DNA of 64,000 nt from Ktedonobacter sp. SOSP1-85 (lineage in GTDB: Bacteria; Chloroflexota; Ktedonobacteria; Ktedonobacterales; Ktedonobacteraceae). Below, one piece after another: positions 8,485 through 18,395 of this stretch; position 1 is the stretch's first letter, and every line of letters starts with the position of its first letter. The DNA is taken from positions 1,116,001 to 1,180,000 of the forward strand of contig NZ_BNJI01000003.1 of assembly GCF_016587415.1 (NCBI RefSeq). Reading direction: 5' to 3'. The position numbers and the translations under genes are program-made. Under the pieces are notes generated by a model. The model did not search any database and was not told where the DNA came from. It saw only the letters and a list, made by a program, of their open reading frames with translations.

Positions 8485-10409
8485 CGCATCGCCTCCCTTT
8501 TCTCAACGTTCTCGGCATCCAGGCAAGGATACTGCTGCTGCTCCTCGCTCGCCTCTTTCTTCCCTTTAGAGCTCTTGCGCAGGTCCTCGTCCACCTGCTG
8601 CGCAAGCAAGCGAGCTTCGAACTCCTCCTGCTCACGTAGCTGTAGATCATACAGGTGAGCATAGGGGCCATCCTGCGTCACCAGGGTATCGTGCGTGCCG
8701 TGCTCGACGATATGCCCGTCCTCGATCACCAGGATCTGGTCGGCATTTTTGACGGTACGCAGGCGCGAGGCCACCACAAAGGAGGTGCGCCCCTTCATAA
8801 CCGCTTCCAGCGCTTGCTGGATCAGGTACTCCGTCTCCATATCCACGCTGGAGGTCGAGTCGTCCAGGACCAGGATGCGCGGGTTCAGCAAGAGGGTACG
8901 CGCGATAGCGACACGCTGCTTCTGGCCGCCCGAGAGGGTGACACCACGCTCGCCAACCCAGGTCTCATAGCCATCAGGCAGGCTCAGGATAAATTCATGG
9001 ATGCGTGCCACTTTAGCCGCCGCGATAATCTGCTCCTCGGTGGCATGCTCCACGCCATAGCCGATATTATCGCGAATCGTCGCGTTAAAGAGGAAGACAT
9101 CCTGCAAGACCAGGCCAATGTTGCGCCGCAGTGAACTCTGCGTGACCTCGCGTACATCCAGCCCATCAACCGTGATCGCGCCATCGGTGACATCATAGAA
9201 GCGCGGCAGCAGGTGCAGCAGTGTGCTCTTACCGCTACCCGTCACACCCAGCAAGGCCACAACCTGACCTGGCTGCGCATCAATATTCACATCATGAAGA
9301 ATCTGACGACCACGGGCGTAGGAGAAGTCTACGTGCTCAAAGCGCACATGACCCTCGATATTCTTCAGTTCCTTGGCATTGGGAGCATCGGTCACCGTCG
9401 ACTTAGTATCCAGCACGGAGAAGATGCGCTCAGCGCCCGAAAGGCCGCGCATGAACCAGTTCACCATAAAGCCAAAGGTACGTACAGGAGTCGCCAGCAA
9501 GAGCGCGTACTGCGTCACCGCGACCAGGGTTCCCAGGCTCAGGTGGTGCTGAATAACCGCGATACCACCGACCCAGAGCACCAGCACGGTCACGACGTTC
9601 AGCACAAACACCAGCAGAGGCTGGTTCCAGGCCATGAAGCGCATGGCCTTCAGGCTGTAATCACGCAGATGCTGATTCTGCTTGTCGAACTTCTCCATTT
9701 CGAACTCTTCGCGCGCGAAGGACTTGACCACGCGCACACCACTCAGGCTCTCCTGCATAATGGTGCTGAGTTCGCCATTCTCATTCTGAACAGCCAGCCA
9801 GAGCGGGCGAATACGGATCGCCACCTGAGAGGTAAAGATCGCCAGGAAGGGTACGCAGATCAGGGTCACCAGCGCCAAAGCCCAGTCCAGCGAGAAGAGA
9901 ATCGCCGCCACCGTGACAAACGTGACGAGGGCCAGGGCAGCGCGCATCAAACCAAAAGGGAGAAAGTTACGCACCGCTTCAATATCCACCGTCATACGCG
10001 ACATCAACTGTCCCGTCTCTGAGTCATCGTGAAAGGCGAAGCTCAGACCCTGAAGGTGGTCATACATCATGTTACGCAGGTCATACGCGACCTGGTTCGA
10101 GACTGCCTGAGAGAGGTAGCCCTGTCCATATGAGAAGAGACCACGCAATGAGCTAGCCCCTAAAATCGCTACTGCGGCAATGATCAGATCAGTAAGGTTG
10201 CCATTCCGCACACCGACATCGATCACCCACTGCAACAACTGCGGCACCACTAGTGAGGCGCCAGTTGCCAATGCGACACATACGAGAGTAGTAATGGACC
10301 AGAACCAGTGAGGGCGCAATAAGCCTAGAATACGAGTAAAGATACGCCAATTAAACTTAAATGATTCAACATACGATGAGAACAATTTTTGCTTTTTTTC
10401 TAATGGCAT
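8481..10409 (-). CDS. ABC exporter half-transporter, subunit A (degenerate ATPase)
   Basis: A 642-residue exporter subunit with six predicted helices and an ATPase domain. Walker A (GVTGSGKST) and the signature LSGGQKQR are normal. The Walker B end reads ILVLDDS, with Asp in place of the catalytic Glu, and the H-loop His is replaced by Ser in VASRLRT. This is the pattern of the non-hydrolysing half of asymmetric heterodimeric exporters. A charged, Gln/Glu-rich C-terminal tail of about 50 residues follows the ATPase domain. The start is placed at 10409, where AAAGGA lies about 10 bases upstream; the longer start at 10433 has no good ribosome-binding site. First gene of the two-gene operon. Confidence 0.92.
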   Translation of the reverse strand: MPLEKKQKLFSSYVESFKFNWRIFTRILGLLRPHWFWSITTLVCVALATGASLVVPQLLQWVIDVGVRNGNLTDLIIAAVAILGASSLRGLFSYGQGYLSQAVSNQVAYDLRNMMYDHLQGLSFAFHDDSETGQLMSRMTVDIEAVRNFLPFGLMRAALALVTFVTVAAILFSLDWALALVTLICVPFLAIFTSQVAIRIRPLWLAVQNENGELSTIMQESLSGVRVVKSFAREEFEMEKFDKQNQHLRDYSLKAMRFMAWNQPLLVFVLNVVTVLVLWVGGIAVIQHHLSLGTLVAVTQYALLLATPVRTFGFMVNWFMRGLSGAERIFSVLDTKSTVTDAPNAKELKNIEGHVRFEHVDFSYARGRQILHDVNIDAQPGQVVALLGVTGSGKSTLLHLLPRFYDVTDGAITVDGLDVREVTQSSLRRNIGLVLQDVFLFNATIRDNIGYGVEHATEEQIIAAAKVARIHEFILSLPDGYETWVGERGVTLSGGQKQRVAIARTLLLNPRILVLDDSTSSVDMETEYLIQQALEAVMKGRTSFVVASRLRTVKNADQILVIEDGHIVEHGTHDTLVTQDGPYAHLYDLQLREQEEFEARLLAQQVDEDLRKSSKGKKEASEEQQQYPCLDAENVEKREAMR

Positions 10410-10835
10410 TGCAAGCAGGTCCTTTCTTGACATGCCTAACCGCTACGCACATCCACTCCTTCTCTTAAAAGTCTAGCCTGCAATGGCTGACAAGGGGGTG
10501 TCAGTCTTTCGATGAGATTTGAGGGGGTATAAAAAAGAGCGACATGAGGTTGCGTACACCTCGTGGTTGCACACTGGCTTTCGTTGGCTATGCCTGTACA
10601 AACAGAAGCACATAATTCGTGCCTACCAGCCAACCTATTATCGTACATACACAGCTATTTGTCGCCTATATAAGAAAATTGGTATAGTTCTACATGGGTA
10701 CTGTATGGAAGCAATGGACGTAACGGAAAAGCTTGCTGGCACGTATCTGTTTTGGCGACATCCCTGCTTTATTGCTTTAGATAAACGTCAAGAAAGGCGA
10801 TTGGATACCCAATTCAATCGAGAAACTGGTCTGTT
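10410..10835. other. divergent intergenic region
   Basis: About 425 bases between the exporter operon and the divergent permease gene. A 6-bp dyad with a 6-base gap (10487-10492 and 10499-10504) is a possible operator upstream of the exporter genes. The open frame at 10519-11040 has no domain or ribosome-binding site and overlaps the permease gene out of frame, so it is not called. Confidence 0.35.
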
Positions 10836-12518
10836 ATGCGGATTCGTGGAGATAGAGTACGTTGGCTCTTCTGGCTGCGTTGGAAAATGTTCTCGCGTAT
10901 GTTTACCGCCCGCCAGACCAGGCAAATTACCGGCCTGGTGCTCTCCCTTCTCATCATCGTGCCGCTCTCACTGGGCATCGCTGCTGCGACATATCTCGCG
11001 TATCGCTTCTTGCCAGCACCAGCCAACGCTGAAGTCCTAACCCTTGTGTTAAGCGGCTTATTCATTTTGTGGCTCACTCTACCACTTTTCGAATACAACG
11101 TCAATGAAGGGCTGAATGTCGCGAAATTAGTCCTATTTCCGCTTAGTCGCGAAGAATTAATGCTCAGCCTGTTGCTCTCAACCTTGTTTGATGTTCCCAC
11201 CCTCGGTATGCTCCTGCTCTGCCTTGCGGTCATCATTGGCTGGGCCAGTTCGCCTCTCGTGGTCCTTATGTCGAGTGTGACCATGCTCATCTTCTTCGCC
11301 CAGCTTATCGGGTGTAGTCAGCTTGTACTGGCCCTCCTGGGGCGCGTAATGCAGAGCCGCCGCTTCCGCGATGTCAGCATCCTGCTGGTTGGCCTCTTCT
11401 CTTCCTCGTGCTATCTCATCCAGCAACTGGTCTTTCGCGGCCTGGGCGCACGCCAACTGGTTCACGCCCTCTATGACCAGGCTTTCTCGCACTACCTGCA
11501 ATGGCTGCCACCTGGCATGGCGGCCCAGGTGATCTTACAGGCTACACGTGGCAACTGGCTTTTGAGCTTTGCCTGGCTGCTTCCGCTGCTGGCCATTACC
11601 TTGCTCGTCCTCTATCTCTGGCAGATCGTCGTCGAACGCGCGCTTACCGCTACCGAGGGCGCTGGAGCCGTCCGTGTACGCCGCGCACCTGCTAGCCAGC
11701 GTGACCTCGCCACCGCCGCTCCCACGACGCGCTCACGCCTGGCGCACTGGCTACCGGAGCAGACCAGGGCCATCGCTCTCAAGGACTTGAAGTACTACCG
11801 ACGCGATCCCATGCTCCTGCGCCTCATCATTCAATCCCTGATCTCGATGGTGGTGCTGATCGTGATTACGCTTTTTAGTCCCACGCGCTTTGGCGACGGC
11901 CTGCAATCCTCCTGGACTGTGCTGGCCGTTCCCTTTTACGCGCTCTTTTTCGTCACTAGCTTTTCGCATAATGTGCTTGGTCTTGAGCGCCAGAGCCTGG
12001 CCCTACTCTTTATCTTTCCTATCAAACCTCAGCAACTACTCTTTGGCAAGAACCTGATTGCCTTTGTGCTAGGCACCCTCAACCTGCTCATAGTAATCCT
12101 GCTGGGAGCGTATGTCGCGCACAGCTGGGAGTACGTGCTGCCCGCGCTGACTATTGGGCTAGCTGGTCTGGGGATTGTCCTGGGCTGTGGCAACCTCTCT
12201 TCCGTCTATTTTCCCAGCCGTATGCCCCAGGAGCAACACGGCTACCAGGCCAGCGCCACCACGACCTCGCAAGAGAATGGCTGCCTACGCCTGATTCAGA
12301 CCTCGGCCCTCTTCCTGCTGATGCTGGTGCTCCTGGCACCGGTGGCCGCAGCCCTCCTCCTACCCGTCTTCTTCCATATACTCTGGCTCTGGAGTCTCTC
12401 TATTCCGGCCTCCCTCGTCTACGGCTGGCTGCTCTACTTTATAACCACCCACCTGGCCGCCCAACGCATGCTCCAGAAAGCCCCCGAAATCCTCCGCATC
12501 ACCACCGCCCGCGAGTAA
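10836..12518 (+). CDS. ABC-2-like multi-pass permease
   Basis: A 560-residue protein with about twelve hydrophobic helices in two halves separated by a polar central segment (about residues 275-315, rich in Arg and Ala). Conserved-looking cytosolic stretches such as ALKDLKYYRRDPMLLRLIIQSL and FIFPIKPQQLLFGKNL resemble large ABC-2 export permeases (ABC_export-like). No ATPase gene is adjacent, so the motor would have to come from elsewhere. The first ATG has a weak ribosome-binding site, and an internal Met at residue 18 is an alternative. Two hairpins follow the stop. Confidence 0.7.
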   Translation: MRIRGDRVRWLFWLRWKMFSRMFTARQTRQITGLVLSLLIIVPLSLGIAAATYLAYRFLPAPANAEVLTLVLSGLFILWLTLPLFEYNVNEGLNVAKLVLFPLSREELMLSLLLSTLFDVPTLGMLLLCLAVIIGWASSPLVVLMSSVTMLIFFAQLIGCSQLVLALLGRVMQSRRFRDVSILLVGLFSSSCYLIQQLVFRGLGARQLVHALYDQAFSHYLQWLPPGMAAQVILQATRGNWLLSFAWLLPLLAITLLVLYLWQIVVERALTATEGAGAVRVRRAPASQRDLATAAPTTRSRLAHWLPEQTRAIALKDLKYYRRDPMLLRLIIQSLISMVVLIVITLFSPTRFGDGLQSSWTVLAVPFYALFFVTSFSHNVLGLERQSLALLFIFPIKPQQLLFGKNLIAFVLGTLNLLIVILLGAYVAHSWEYVLPALTIGLAGLGIVLGCGNLSSVYFPSRMPQEQHGYQASATTTSQENGCLRLIQTSALFLLMLVLLAPVAAALLLPVFFHILWLWSLSIPASLVYGWLLYFITTHLAAQRMLQKAPEILRITTARE

Positions 12519-12521
12519 AAA

Positions 12522-12566
12522 AATATGTGTGCTGGGCGTTGCCCAGGAATGCCCAGCACACATATT
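12522..12566 (+). terminator. 16-bp perfect hairpin after permease gene
   Basis: Arms 12522-12537 and 12551-12566, loop of 13 bases, starting 4 bases after the permease stop codon. Confidence 0.65.
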
Positions 12567-12577
12567 AATCAGGCGCC

Positions 12578-12620
12578 GCAGGCGCAAAAAGTTTTGTCAT
12601 ACAAAACTTTTTGCGCCTGC
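12578..12620. repeat. 20-bp perfect hairpin upstream of WYL regulator
   Basis: Arms 12578-12597 and 12601-12620 pair perfectly around a 3-base loop. It lies 43 bases before the regulator start, so it may sit in the 5' leader or act as a second terminator for the permease gene. The arms contain an A5/T5 run. Confidence 0.55.
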
Positions 12621-12662
12621 AATACCTTGCCTTTTGGCACAGCTTCATGCCACAATACAAGT

Positions 12663-13670
12663 ATGCAAAAAATCGAGCGTCTCGTGGCTATTACACTGCT
12701 CCTACAAGCACGTGGAAAAATGACAGCCAGGAGACTGGCCGAGATTCTGGGGACATCCACACGCACCATCTACCGGGATATAACCTCGCTTTCACTGGCT
12801 CACGTACCAATCTCAATGGACTACGGCCCCGGCGGAGGCTACTATCTACCGGCGAACTATCAATTCGATTCGACCGTCTTCACACGTGAAGAGGCGGTCT
12901 CGCTTATTTTAAGCACAGATATTGCGGGCAACTATAGTCTCTTCGCGGGAGACGACGGGCTACAGCGCGCGCTCATCAAACTGGAAGCGACGCTGCCGGA
13001 GGAGTATCGCGACAACGTACGCGCCGCGCGTGAGCGTATCTTCTTTGATACCAGCGCCTGGCACTACGGGAAGACACAGCACACGACATATCTGGAACGC
13101 ATTCGTTCCGCCGTGCTAGAGGCCTACCAGGTTGAGATTCTCTATCCCTGCGTCTCGTGCATTGATAAGCCTGGCATCAAATGGCGTCGGCTTGATCCCA
13201 TCGGCCTGGTCTTCAAGGGCCTGTCGCTTAAACATATTCGTTCAGGTATCTGGTATCTCGTCGCGTATTGCCACACCTGTAGTGCGTACCAGACCTTCCG
13301 CGTAGCCAATATTGAGAATATGCGTGTCCTAAATGAGGCCACGTATACTCACCATGACTTCGATCTACAAAGCTACTGGGAAGAGGAGCATATCACTATC
13401 GATGCCATTCAGGCCCCCATCAATGTCATTCTGCACATCGACGCCCAGGGCCGCCACAAGCTTGAGGGACGCTATACCATTCTGGACTCCCGCCATGACG
13501 GCAGCATCGTTGTGGAGGTCAAAATGAACTCTATCGAGAGCGCGGTCCCCTACGTACTCGCCTTTGGCACCGATGCACTTGTGCTCGAACCCCGCGAGCT
13601 ACGTGACGCAATCGAGGTCGCTGCACGCCAGATTGCCGAAAAATACCTTGAAAATAGTGAATGCTGCTAG
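12663..13670 (+). CDS. WYL-domain transcriptional regulator
   Basis: A 335-residue cytoplasmic regulator. Residues 1-60 form a DeoR-type winged helix (ITLLLQARGKMTARRLAEIL, then STRTIYRDITSL as recognition helix), followed by GPGGGYYLP and a WYL sensor domain (about 140-230), where YPCVS, LDPIGLVFK and WYLVAYC are recognisable, then a WCX extension. WYL proteins bind nucleic-acid or nucleotide-like ligands in known cases; the ligand here is unknown. The ATG at 12663 is chosen because the longer frame runs back through the upstream hairpin. The last eight codons and the stop lie inside a 62-bp perfect palindrome. Confidence 0.88.
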   Translation: MQKIERLVAITLLLQARGKMTARRLAEILGTSTRTIYRDITSLSLAHVPISMDYGPGGGYYLPANYQFDSTVFTREEAVSLILSTDIAGNYSLFAGDDGLQRALIKLEATLPEEYRDNVRAARERIFFDTSAWHYGKTQHTTYLERIRSAVLEAYQVEILYPCVSCIDKPGIKWRRLDPIGLVFKGLSLKHIRSGIWYLVAYCHTCSAYQTFRVANIENMRVLNEATYTHHDFDLQSYWEEEHITIDAIQAPINVILHIDAQGRHKLEGRYTILDSRHDGSIVVEVKMNSIESAVPYVLAFGTDALVLEPRELRDAIEVAARQIAEKYLENSECC

Positions 13671-13712
13671 GCCAATGGCCGCGGCCATTGGCCTAGCAGC
13701 ATTCACTATTTT
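13651..13712. terminator. 62-bp perfect palindrome between convergent genes
   Basis: 30-base arms (13651-13680 and 13683-13712) around a self-complementary GC centre: the entire 62 bases equal their own reverse complement. It covers the 3' end of the WYL gene and lies just beyond the glycosyltransferase stop, so it may end transcription from both sides. Confidence 0.75.
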
Positions 13713-13722
13713 CTTACCTCTT

Positions 13723-14937
13723 TTATTCCTCGGCCCCGTGATAGGTGCGCCCACGCCACTGCACGCCTTTGCGCGAGAGCACAAGCCAGGCCGAGCGGGC
13801 CAGAATACCCTCGAAGATAGCCGCGCCCAGCGGGTGGGTCAGGGCCTGCCAGCGCGGTAAGCCTAGCTTGCGATTGAGCCAGAAGCGGTACGAGAGCAGT
13901 GCCCATAACTCCAGGGCCGTCGCCCGCGTAATATCCCTCTTACTCAGACCCTTGATCCGTGCAAAGAAGAGCAGTGGCAGGAGGAAGGGCACGATGCAAA
14001 CGTTAAAGAGGCCAACAAGCTGCACTACTAAGAAGGGTAAACCTCCGCGATTGCCGAGATAGGCGTTCTTGAGCCAACCGCGCCAGATCTCGCCAAAGTT
14101 GCGATACATACGCACAAAGACCAGGCCGCGCCCGTCTAGAAAACGTGTGCGATAGCCCTGGGCTTTGACCGTACGCGCCAGGTCCAGGTCATCAAGTACG
14201 GTGGCGCGCAGGTGTGGCGCAGCATAGCCACCGATATGTTCATAGACCTCGCGACGAATCAGCATAAACTGACCGGCGGCGATAGCCAGCGGGTTGTTGG
14301 GATCATTGACCTGTCGCGGCGGATAGAGCATGCTGATACCCATATAGGCGATAGGAATCAGCACCCTCTCCCAGAAGGTGGGTAGCTCTTGCTCCGCGCC
14401 CATACTAAAGAGGTCCGCACACTCCTCCTGCGCCCGCGCAAAGGCCGAGCGCAGCGCCTGAGGCGCGTGACAGGTATCAGCATCGGAGAAGACCAGCCAC
14501 GCGCCACGCGCCGCCAGCGCCCCCTGGTGCATGGCGTGTGGCTTCCCCGCCCAACCTGTAGGGAGTTCCTTTACCTCAACCACGCGCAATAAATCGCCGT
14601 GTGGGTGCTGCTGCTGTATAGCTTGCAGAATCTCGCCCGTCCTGTCCTGTGAGTCGTCGTTGACAACAATGACCTCAAAGTTACCATAATCCTGCCCCAG
14701 GAGTGACTCAACACAGCGCTGAATATTGTGCTCCTCGTCACGCGCCGGGACAATGATGGAGACCAGCGGAAGATCACTGACTCTCGCGCGCGCAGCAACT
14801 GAGAGACTCTCCACCTGGTCGCTCTCGCGCGGCCTTGTGCGCCACCAGTTGATCATATAAAAGCCCGCCACCGCTATGGCATGACTCCATAACAACCGAC
14901 GCGGCCAGGATTGCTTCCAGAAAGGTGTTTTTCGCAT
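13723..14937 (-). CDS. membrane glycosyltransferase, family 2 (HpnB-like)
   Basis: A 404-residue inverting glycosyltransferase. After an N-terminal hydrophobic anchor (about residues 14-30) comes the GT-A domain with SIIVPARDEE, VIVVNDDSQDRT and a DxD-type metal site in VFSDADT. DDLDLARTVKAQGY and MYRNFGEIWRGWLKN follow. The last stretch matches the hopanoid/carotenoid-type HpnB group (xxxWxGWxKN). Two or three hydrophobic segments lie in the C-terminal third. A role in modifying a membrane lipid or carotenoid is plausible from the family, but not shown. It is transcribed alone, convergent with the WYL gene. Confidence 0.8.
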   Translation of the reverse strand: MRKTPFWKQSWPRRLLWSHAIAVAGFYMINWWRTRPRESDQVESLSVAARARVSDLPLVSIIVPARDEEHNIQRCVESLLGQDYGNFEVIVVNDDSQDRTGEILQAIQQQHPHGDLLRVVEVKELPTGWAGKPHAMHQGALAARGAWLVFSDADTCHAPQALRSAFARAQEECADLFSMGAEQELPTFWERVLIPIAYMGISMLYPPRQVNDPNNPLAIAAGQFMLIRREVYEHIGGYAAPHLRATVLDDLDLARTVKAQGYRTRFLDGRGLVFVRMYRNFGEIWRGWLKNAYLGNRGGLPFLVVQLVGLFNVCIVPFLLPLLFFARIKGLSKRDITRATALELWALLSYRFWLNRKLGLPRWQALTHPLGAAIFEGILARSAWLVLSRKGVQWRGRTYHGAEE

Positions 14938-14990
14938 ATCTCTTAATTGATTACTTTCTATATAATTTCTTTATTTAGATTGTATCCGAA

Positions 14991-15074
14991 CGACGCTGCT
15001 AAAGCACGCGTCTACATATCATGGCACGGTGAGCCTCGTACCATGATATGTAGACGCGTGCTTTAGCAGCGTCG
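14991..15074. repeat. 34-bp-stem palindrome between divergent genes (family B copy 1)
   Basis: Arms 14991-15024 and 15041-15074 are exact reverse complements with a 16-base loop, the longest perfect stem in the window. It lies between the starts of two divergent genes, so it terminates neither. A related, partly decayed copy is at 40678-40740. Confidence 0.8.
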
Positions 15075-15184
15075 CGTACCAACCCTGGATATTGACAGGC
15101 AAACTGCCTTCGCGTACTATGCTCAGGCATACAAGAAAACATAATAGCTACTCTTTGCTAAAGAGACGTGATGGAGAAGAGAGC

Positions 15185-18100
15185 ATGACGCTGGAAGATT
15201 TTTTACAAGAGTGTGAGACTTTAACGCATCATGGGCGCATGTACCGCATGGTGGAACTGGGCCGCCTGTACGCGCAAGATGCCAGCATCCGCGAGCTTAT
15301 AGCAGCCCTGGCCCGCGGCAACGTCTATGAGCGCACCCTGGCGCTTCAATCCTGCTATGGCAGCCAGAACTCAGCCCTGGCTCTCCAGGCGCTCTCCGAC
15401 CCCTCGCGCTGCGTGCGCTCTCTCGCTCTCGCTCTCGTCCCAACTCTATGTAGCGATACAGAGATACAAGCCGCGCTAGAAACATTAGCTAATGACTTAC
15501 AAGTTGTAATCCTCACTAATCTTGCACGCCACCGCAGGCAAGACCCCATCAATGCCTACATAGAGACACTTGCGACACGCCAGGATGCACGTCTCAAGCG
15601 GTTGCTCCCTTTCGCCTCGCTTGACATCGTCACGCACCATCTTGGACAGGTCATTGACAAATTTGAGCTTGATGATTGGAAGCGCTTGACCAGGAGCCAT
15701 CCAGCCTTCGCGAGCACTCAGTTACGCGCTCGTATTACTGCCAGCGATGTCCTGGATCAACAATTCATCCTGCAAGTCAATACCGTTATGCCCCTGCTTG
15801 CTCAGCTAGATCCCGATGCCGGGCTTGAGCTGGTGCGCGGAGCGCTCACGCTTATTCCCTTTCAACGCTTGAGCATACAATCGCTCGTTCTCAGGCGCCC
15901 CAGAGAGATTTTCGACCTACTCAGGCATTCAGGTCAGCAGAGCAGCATAAACTTTAGCAGGGTCATACCCATCCTGGATGCAGAGCAGATTATCGCTCTG
16001 CTTACTCATTACGCGACAAACTTTGGTAGCCACCACTTTTTCCATAAATACTTTCGCAAGCTTAAGCCAGAACAGCGCCTTGAGATCTATACTGCCTGTG
16101 CACGTGGTTGGCGCGATAAAGATGGTATTTTACCATTAGACATTATCAAATCTCTGCCGACTGTTCAACGTATGCAGGAGGCACGCCGCCATATAGCACT
16201 TCCGGCGCTGGCAACGTCCCCTATCTCCAGACTACGCTATGCCGCCTTCCTACCCTGGGATGAAGCCCAAAACCTGGTGAGTAGTTATTTGAATACGCCT
16301 GACGCCGATCTGCGCGCCGCGGCTCTTAGCGCCTTGATTGCCTCAGCCCGCTATCAGCGGGAGCGCCTCGGTGATGTGCTGCAACTTGTCCGCGCCCGTC
16401 GCTACGAACAAGATCCTGTACGGCTCGCTTTACTTAATGCGCTTTCGGAGCTGCCACGTCATATCTGGTCCGCCACAGACCTGGACAACCTTGAGCAGAT
16501 CATCCTTGATGCCCTCAATGCCCGCGACCTCTCAGCCGCTAGCGCAAACACGCTTGAGCTTATCGTGCTACAGCTCTTTACCTTCCATCCAACATGGTGC
16601 GCAACGCAACTGACCAATCTCTATCGTAAACGTGGATATACGAGCATCACTAAGCTCTACACTTATATCAGTAAAGCCCATACACAGCTCTTCGCAGATA
16701 CACTCCTACCGTTGATAAAGGAATGGAAAGGACGCGAACGCGAGGCCGCGCTAGTAAGTCTGGCAAACGCCTTTGGGCCTCGCCTGCGCGTGATGAGTGA
16801 ACTGGCAGATATTCTAGAATCTCTCCTGAGCCAGACGCGTCAAGCCTCAACTATAAACACGGCCCTTGAGCTCTTCGCCGAATATCAAAGGCCACGCCTG
16901 TCCTCGCTTATTCCACGCTTGCTGGAACAGGATAAAAGTTGCATTACTCTTACCTCTGTCTCCGCCTATCTCCATCGCAACCGGCAAGACTTGCTGACCC
17001 CCTTCCTGGGGCAGCAGGCCTATCAAGGCAGATTTAGCACCGGCAAGACTCGCTATGTCCTCTCCTTTAGCGAAGGCTTCTACCGCTGGACACCAACGCA
17101 ACAGGAACTCTTTGCGCTCACCCTGCTTGAGGTCGCGAACGATGAGAAGCGCCCTACCTCTTCTCTCACCTACACTATTCATCAACTGGCAGCCATGCCA
17201 GCGCTCGACCCGGCTTATCTCATTCCCTTCGCGAGCGATACACGTGAGCCAGTACGCGATACAGCCCTGCAAATGCTGGGTAAGCTGGATGCCGGTCAGG
17301 GTATCCCAATCCTACTTAAAGCCTTAAATGATGCACGCGCTCGTGTCGCTATTTATGCCCTGCGCAAGGCTCTGCTCTCATTGCCACAGGCTGAAGCGCT
17401 CAAGATTTTACGCGGCGTGCCAACCACCCAGGTCACAGTCGCCAAAGAGACCGTACGCCTGATCGGAGAACTGGCAACAGAGGAGGCGTATCGCGAATTG
17501 CTCACACTCAACACACATGAGCTCCATCGTGATGTACGCGTGGCCCTCTTGCGTGCTTTCTGGTCCTATTTGGAGCGCGATGAGACCTGGGAGATATTCA
17601 ACCAGGCGGCCCATGCCTCCGATATCTCCATCGCGCGTGGCGTGATCCAAATTCCTGCCGATGGACTCTCAACTCAAGCTCAGAAACGCCTGGCAACCCT
17701 GCTCGCCACCTTACTTAACCATCCAGATCCCGTTGTGCGTACGCATGTGCTTCAGCGCTGTATGCAGCATCCAGTAACCGATACTGAGCATACCCTGCTT
17801 ACCCATCTCTCTGCGCTGCTGAATTCTCCACTACCAGGTGAATGCGCGCTCGCCTCCAGGGCCTTCTTTGCGATCTATATGGGGAGAGATGCCGACCTCG
17901 TTGGAGAGGCTATACGCAAACTCCTAAACAATCGCCGGGCACTCCATACGGCCTACAACAATTATCTGCCCGCGCTACGCAACGATCAACGACGCCTGGT
18001 ACCCACCACGCGGGCCATCTTAAGCGCACTCGCCAGTGATCGGCTTACCATATCCATGCGCCTTAACCTTATTATTCAGGGCCTCCCCTGGTCGGAGGTA

Positions 18101-18391
18101 GCACCGGAAATTATGCACCTGGCAAAGGACCTGCACCCCGATGCCCTGGCAAGAGCAATACAGGCTATCGAAGGGGTCGCGAAACGCCCCGATATTGATT
18201 TAGCAACCCTGGAGCAGGCACTTGCAAATAGTCGCGACGAGCGTTTACGTCGTCTCGCGCTCGCTGCTCTCATCACGCAAGCCAGGCAAGCCAGCGGTTG
18301 GACCGATGAAAGAATAAAGCGTTTGGAACGCTACAAAGCCGATCCCTCACCCCTGGTCGCTGAGACCGCGCAATTTACCTTTATCTCCTAA
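15185..18391 (+). CDS. large HEAT/alpha-solenoid repeat protein
   Basis: A 1068-residue protein built almost entirely of helix pairs typical of HEAT or armadillo repeats, for example LIALARGNVYERTLALQSC, DPSRCVRSLALALV, DTREPVRDTALQMLGKLDAGQGIPILLKALNDARARVAIYALRKAL and DERLRRLALAALI. There is no signal peptide, membrane segment or catalytic motif. Such solenoids are protein-binding scaffolds or lyase-like phycobilin proteins; this length and context give no specific role. The ATG at 15185 (preceded by GGAGAAGAG) is preferred over the upstream in-frame ATG at 15092, which would start close to the divergent palindrome. Confidence 0.8.
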   Translation: MTLEDFLQECETLTHHGRMYRMVELGRLYAQDASIRELIAALARGNVYERTLALQSCYGSQNSALALQALSDPSRCVRSLALALVPTLCSDTEIQAALETLANDLQVVILTNLARHRRQDPINAYIETLATRQDARLKRLLPFASLDIVTHHLGQVIDKFELDDWKRLTRSHPAFASTQLRARITASDVLDQQFILQVNTVMPLLAQLDPDAGLELVRGALTLIPFQRLSIQSLVLRRPREIFDLLRHSGQQSSINFSRVIPILDAEQIIALLTHYATNFGSHHFFHKYFRKLKPEQRLEIYTACARGWRDKDGILPLDIIKSLPTVQRMQEARRHIALPALATSPISRLRYAAFLPWDEAQNLVSSYLNTPDADLRAAALSALIASARYQRERLGDVLQLVRARRYEQDPVRLALLNALSELPRHIWSATDLDNLEQIILDALNARDLSAASANTLELIVLQLFTFHPTWCATQLTNLYRKRGYTSITKLYTYISKAHTQLFADTLLPLIKEWKGREREAALVSLANAFGPRLRVMSELADILESLLSQTRQASTINTALELFAEYQRPRLSSLIPRLLEQDKSCITLTSVSAYLHRNRQDLLTPFLGQQAYQGRFSTGKTRYVLSFSEGFYRWTPTQQELFALTLLEVANDEKRPTSSLTYTIHQLAAMPALDPAYLIPFASDTREPVRDTALQMLGKLDAGQGIPILLKALNDARARVAIYALRKALLSLPQAEALKILRGVPTTQVTVAKETVRLIGELATEEAYRELLTLNTHELHRDVRVALLRAFWSYLERDETWEIFNQAAHASDISIARGVIQIPADGLSTQAQKRLATLLATLLNHPDPVVRTHVLQRCMQHPVTDTEHTLLTHLSALLNSPLPGECALASRAFFAIYMGRDADLVGEAIRKLLNNRRALHTAYNNYLPALRNDQRRLVPTTRAILSALASDRLTISMRLNLIIQGLPWSEVAPEIMHLAKDLHPDALARAIQAIEGVAKRPDIDLATLEQALANSRDERLRRLALAALITQARQASGWTDERIKRLERYKADPSPLVAETAQFTFIS

Positions 18392-18395
18392 TACA

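Noticed and set aside
10519..11040. 173-codon frame upstream of the permease gene
   Set aside because: No domain, no ribosome-binding site, and it overlaps the conserved permease frame out of phase.
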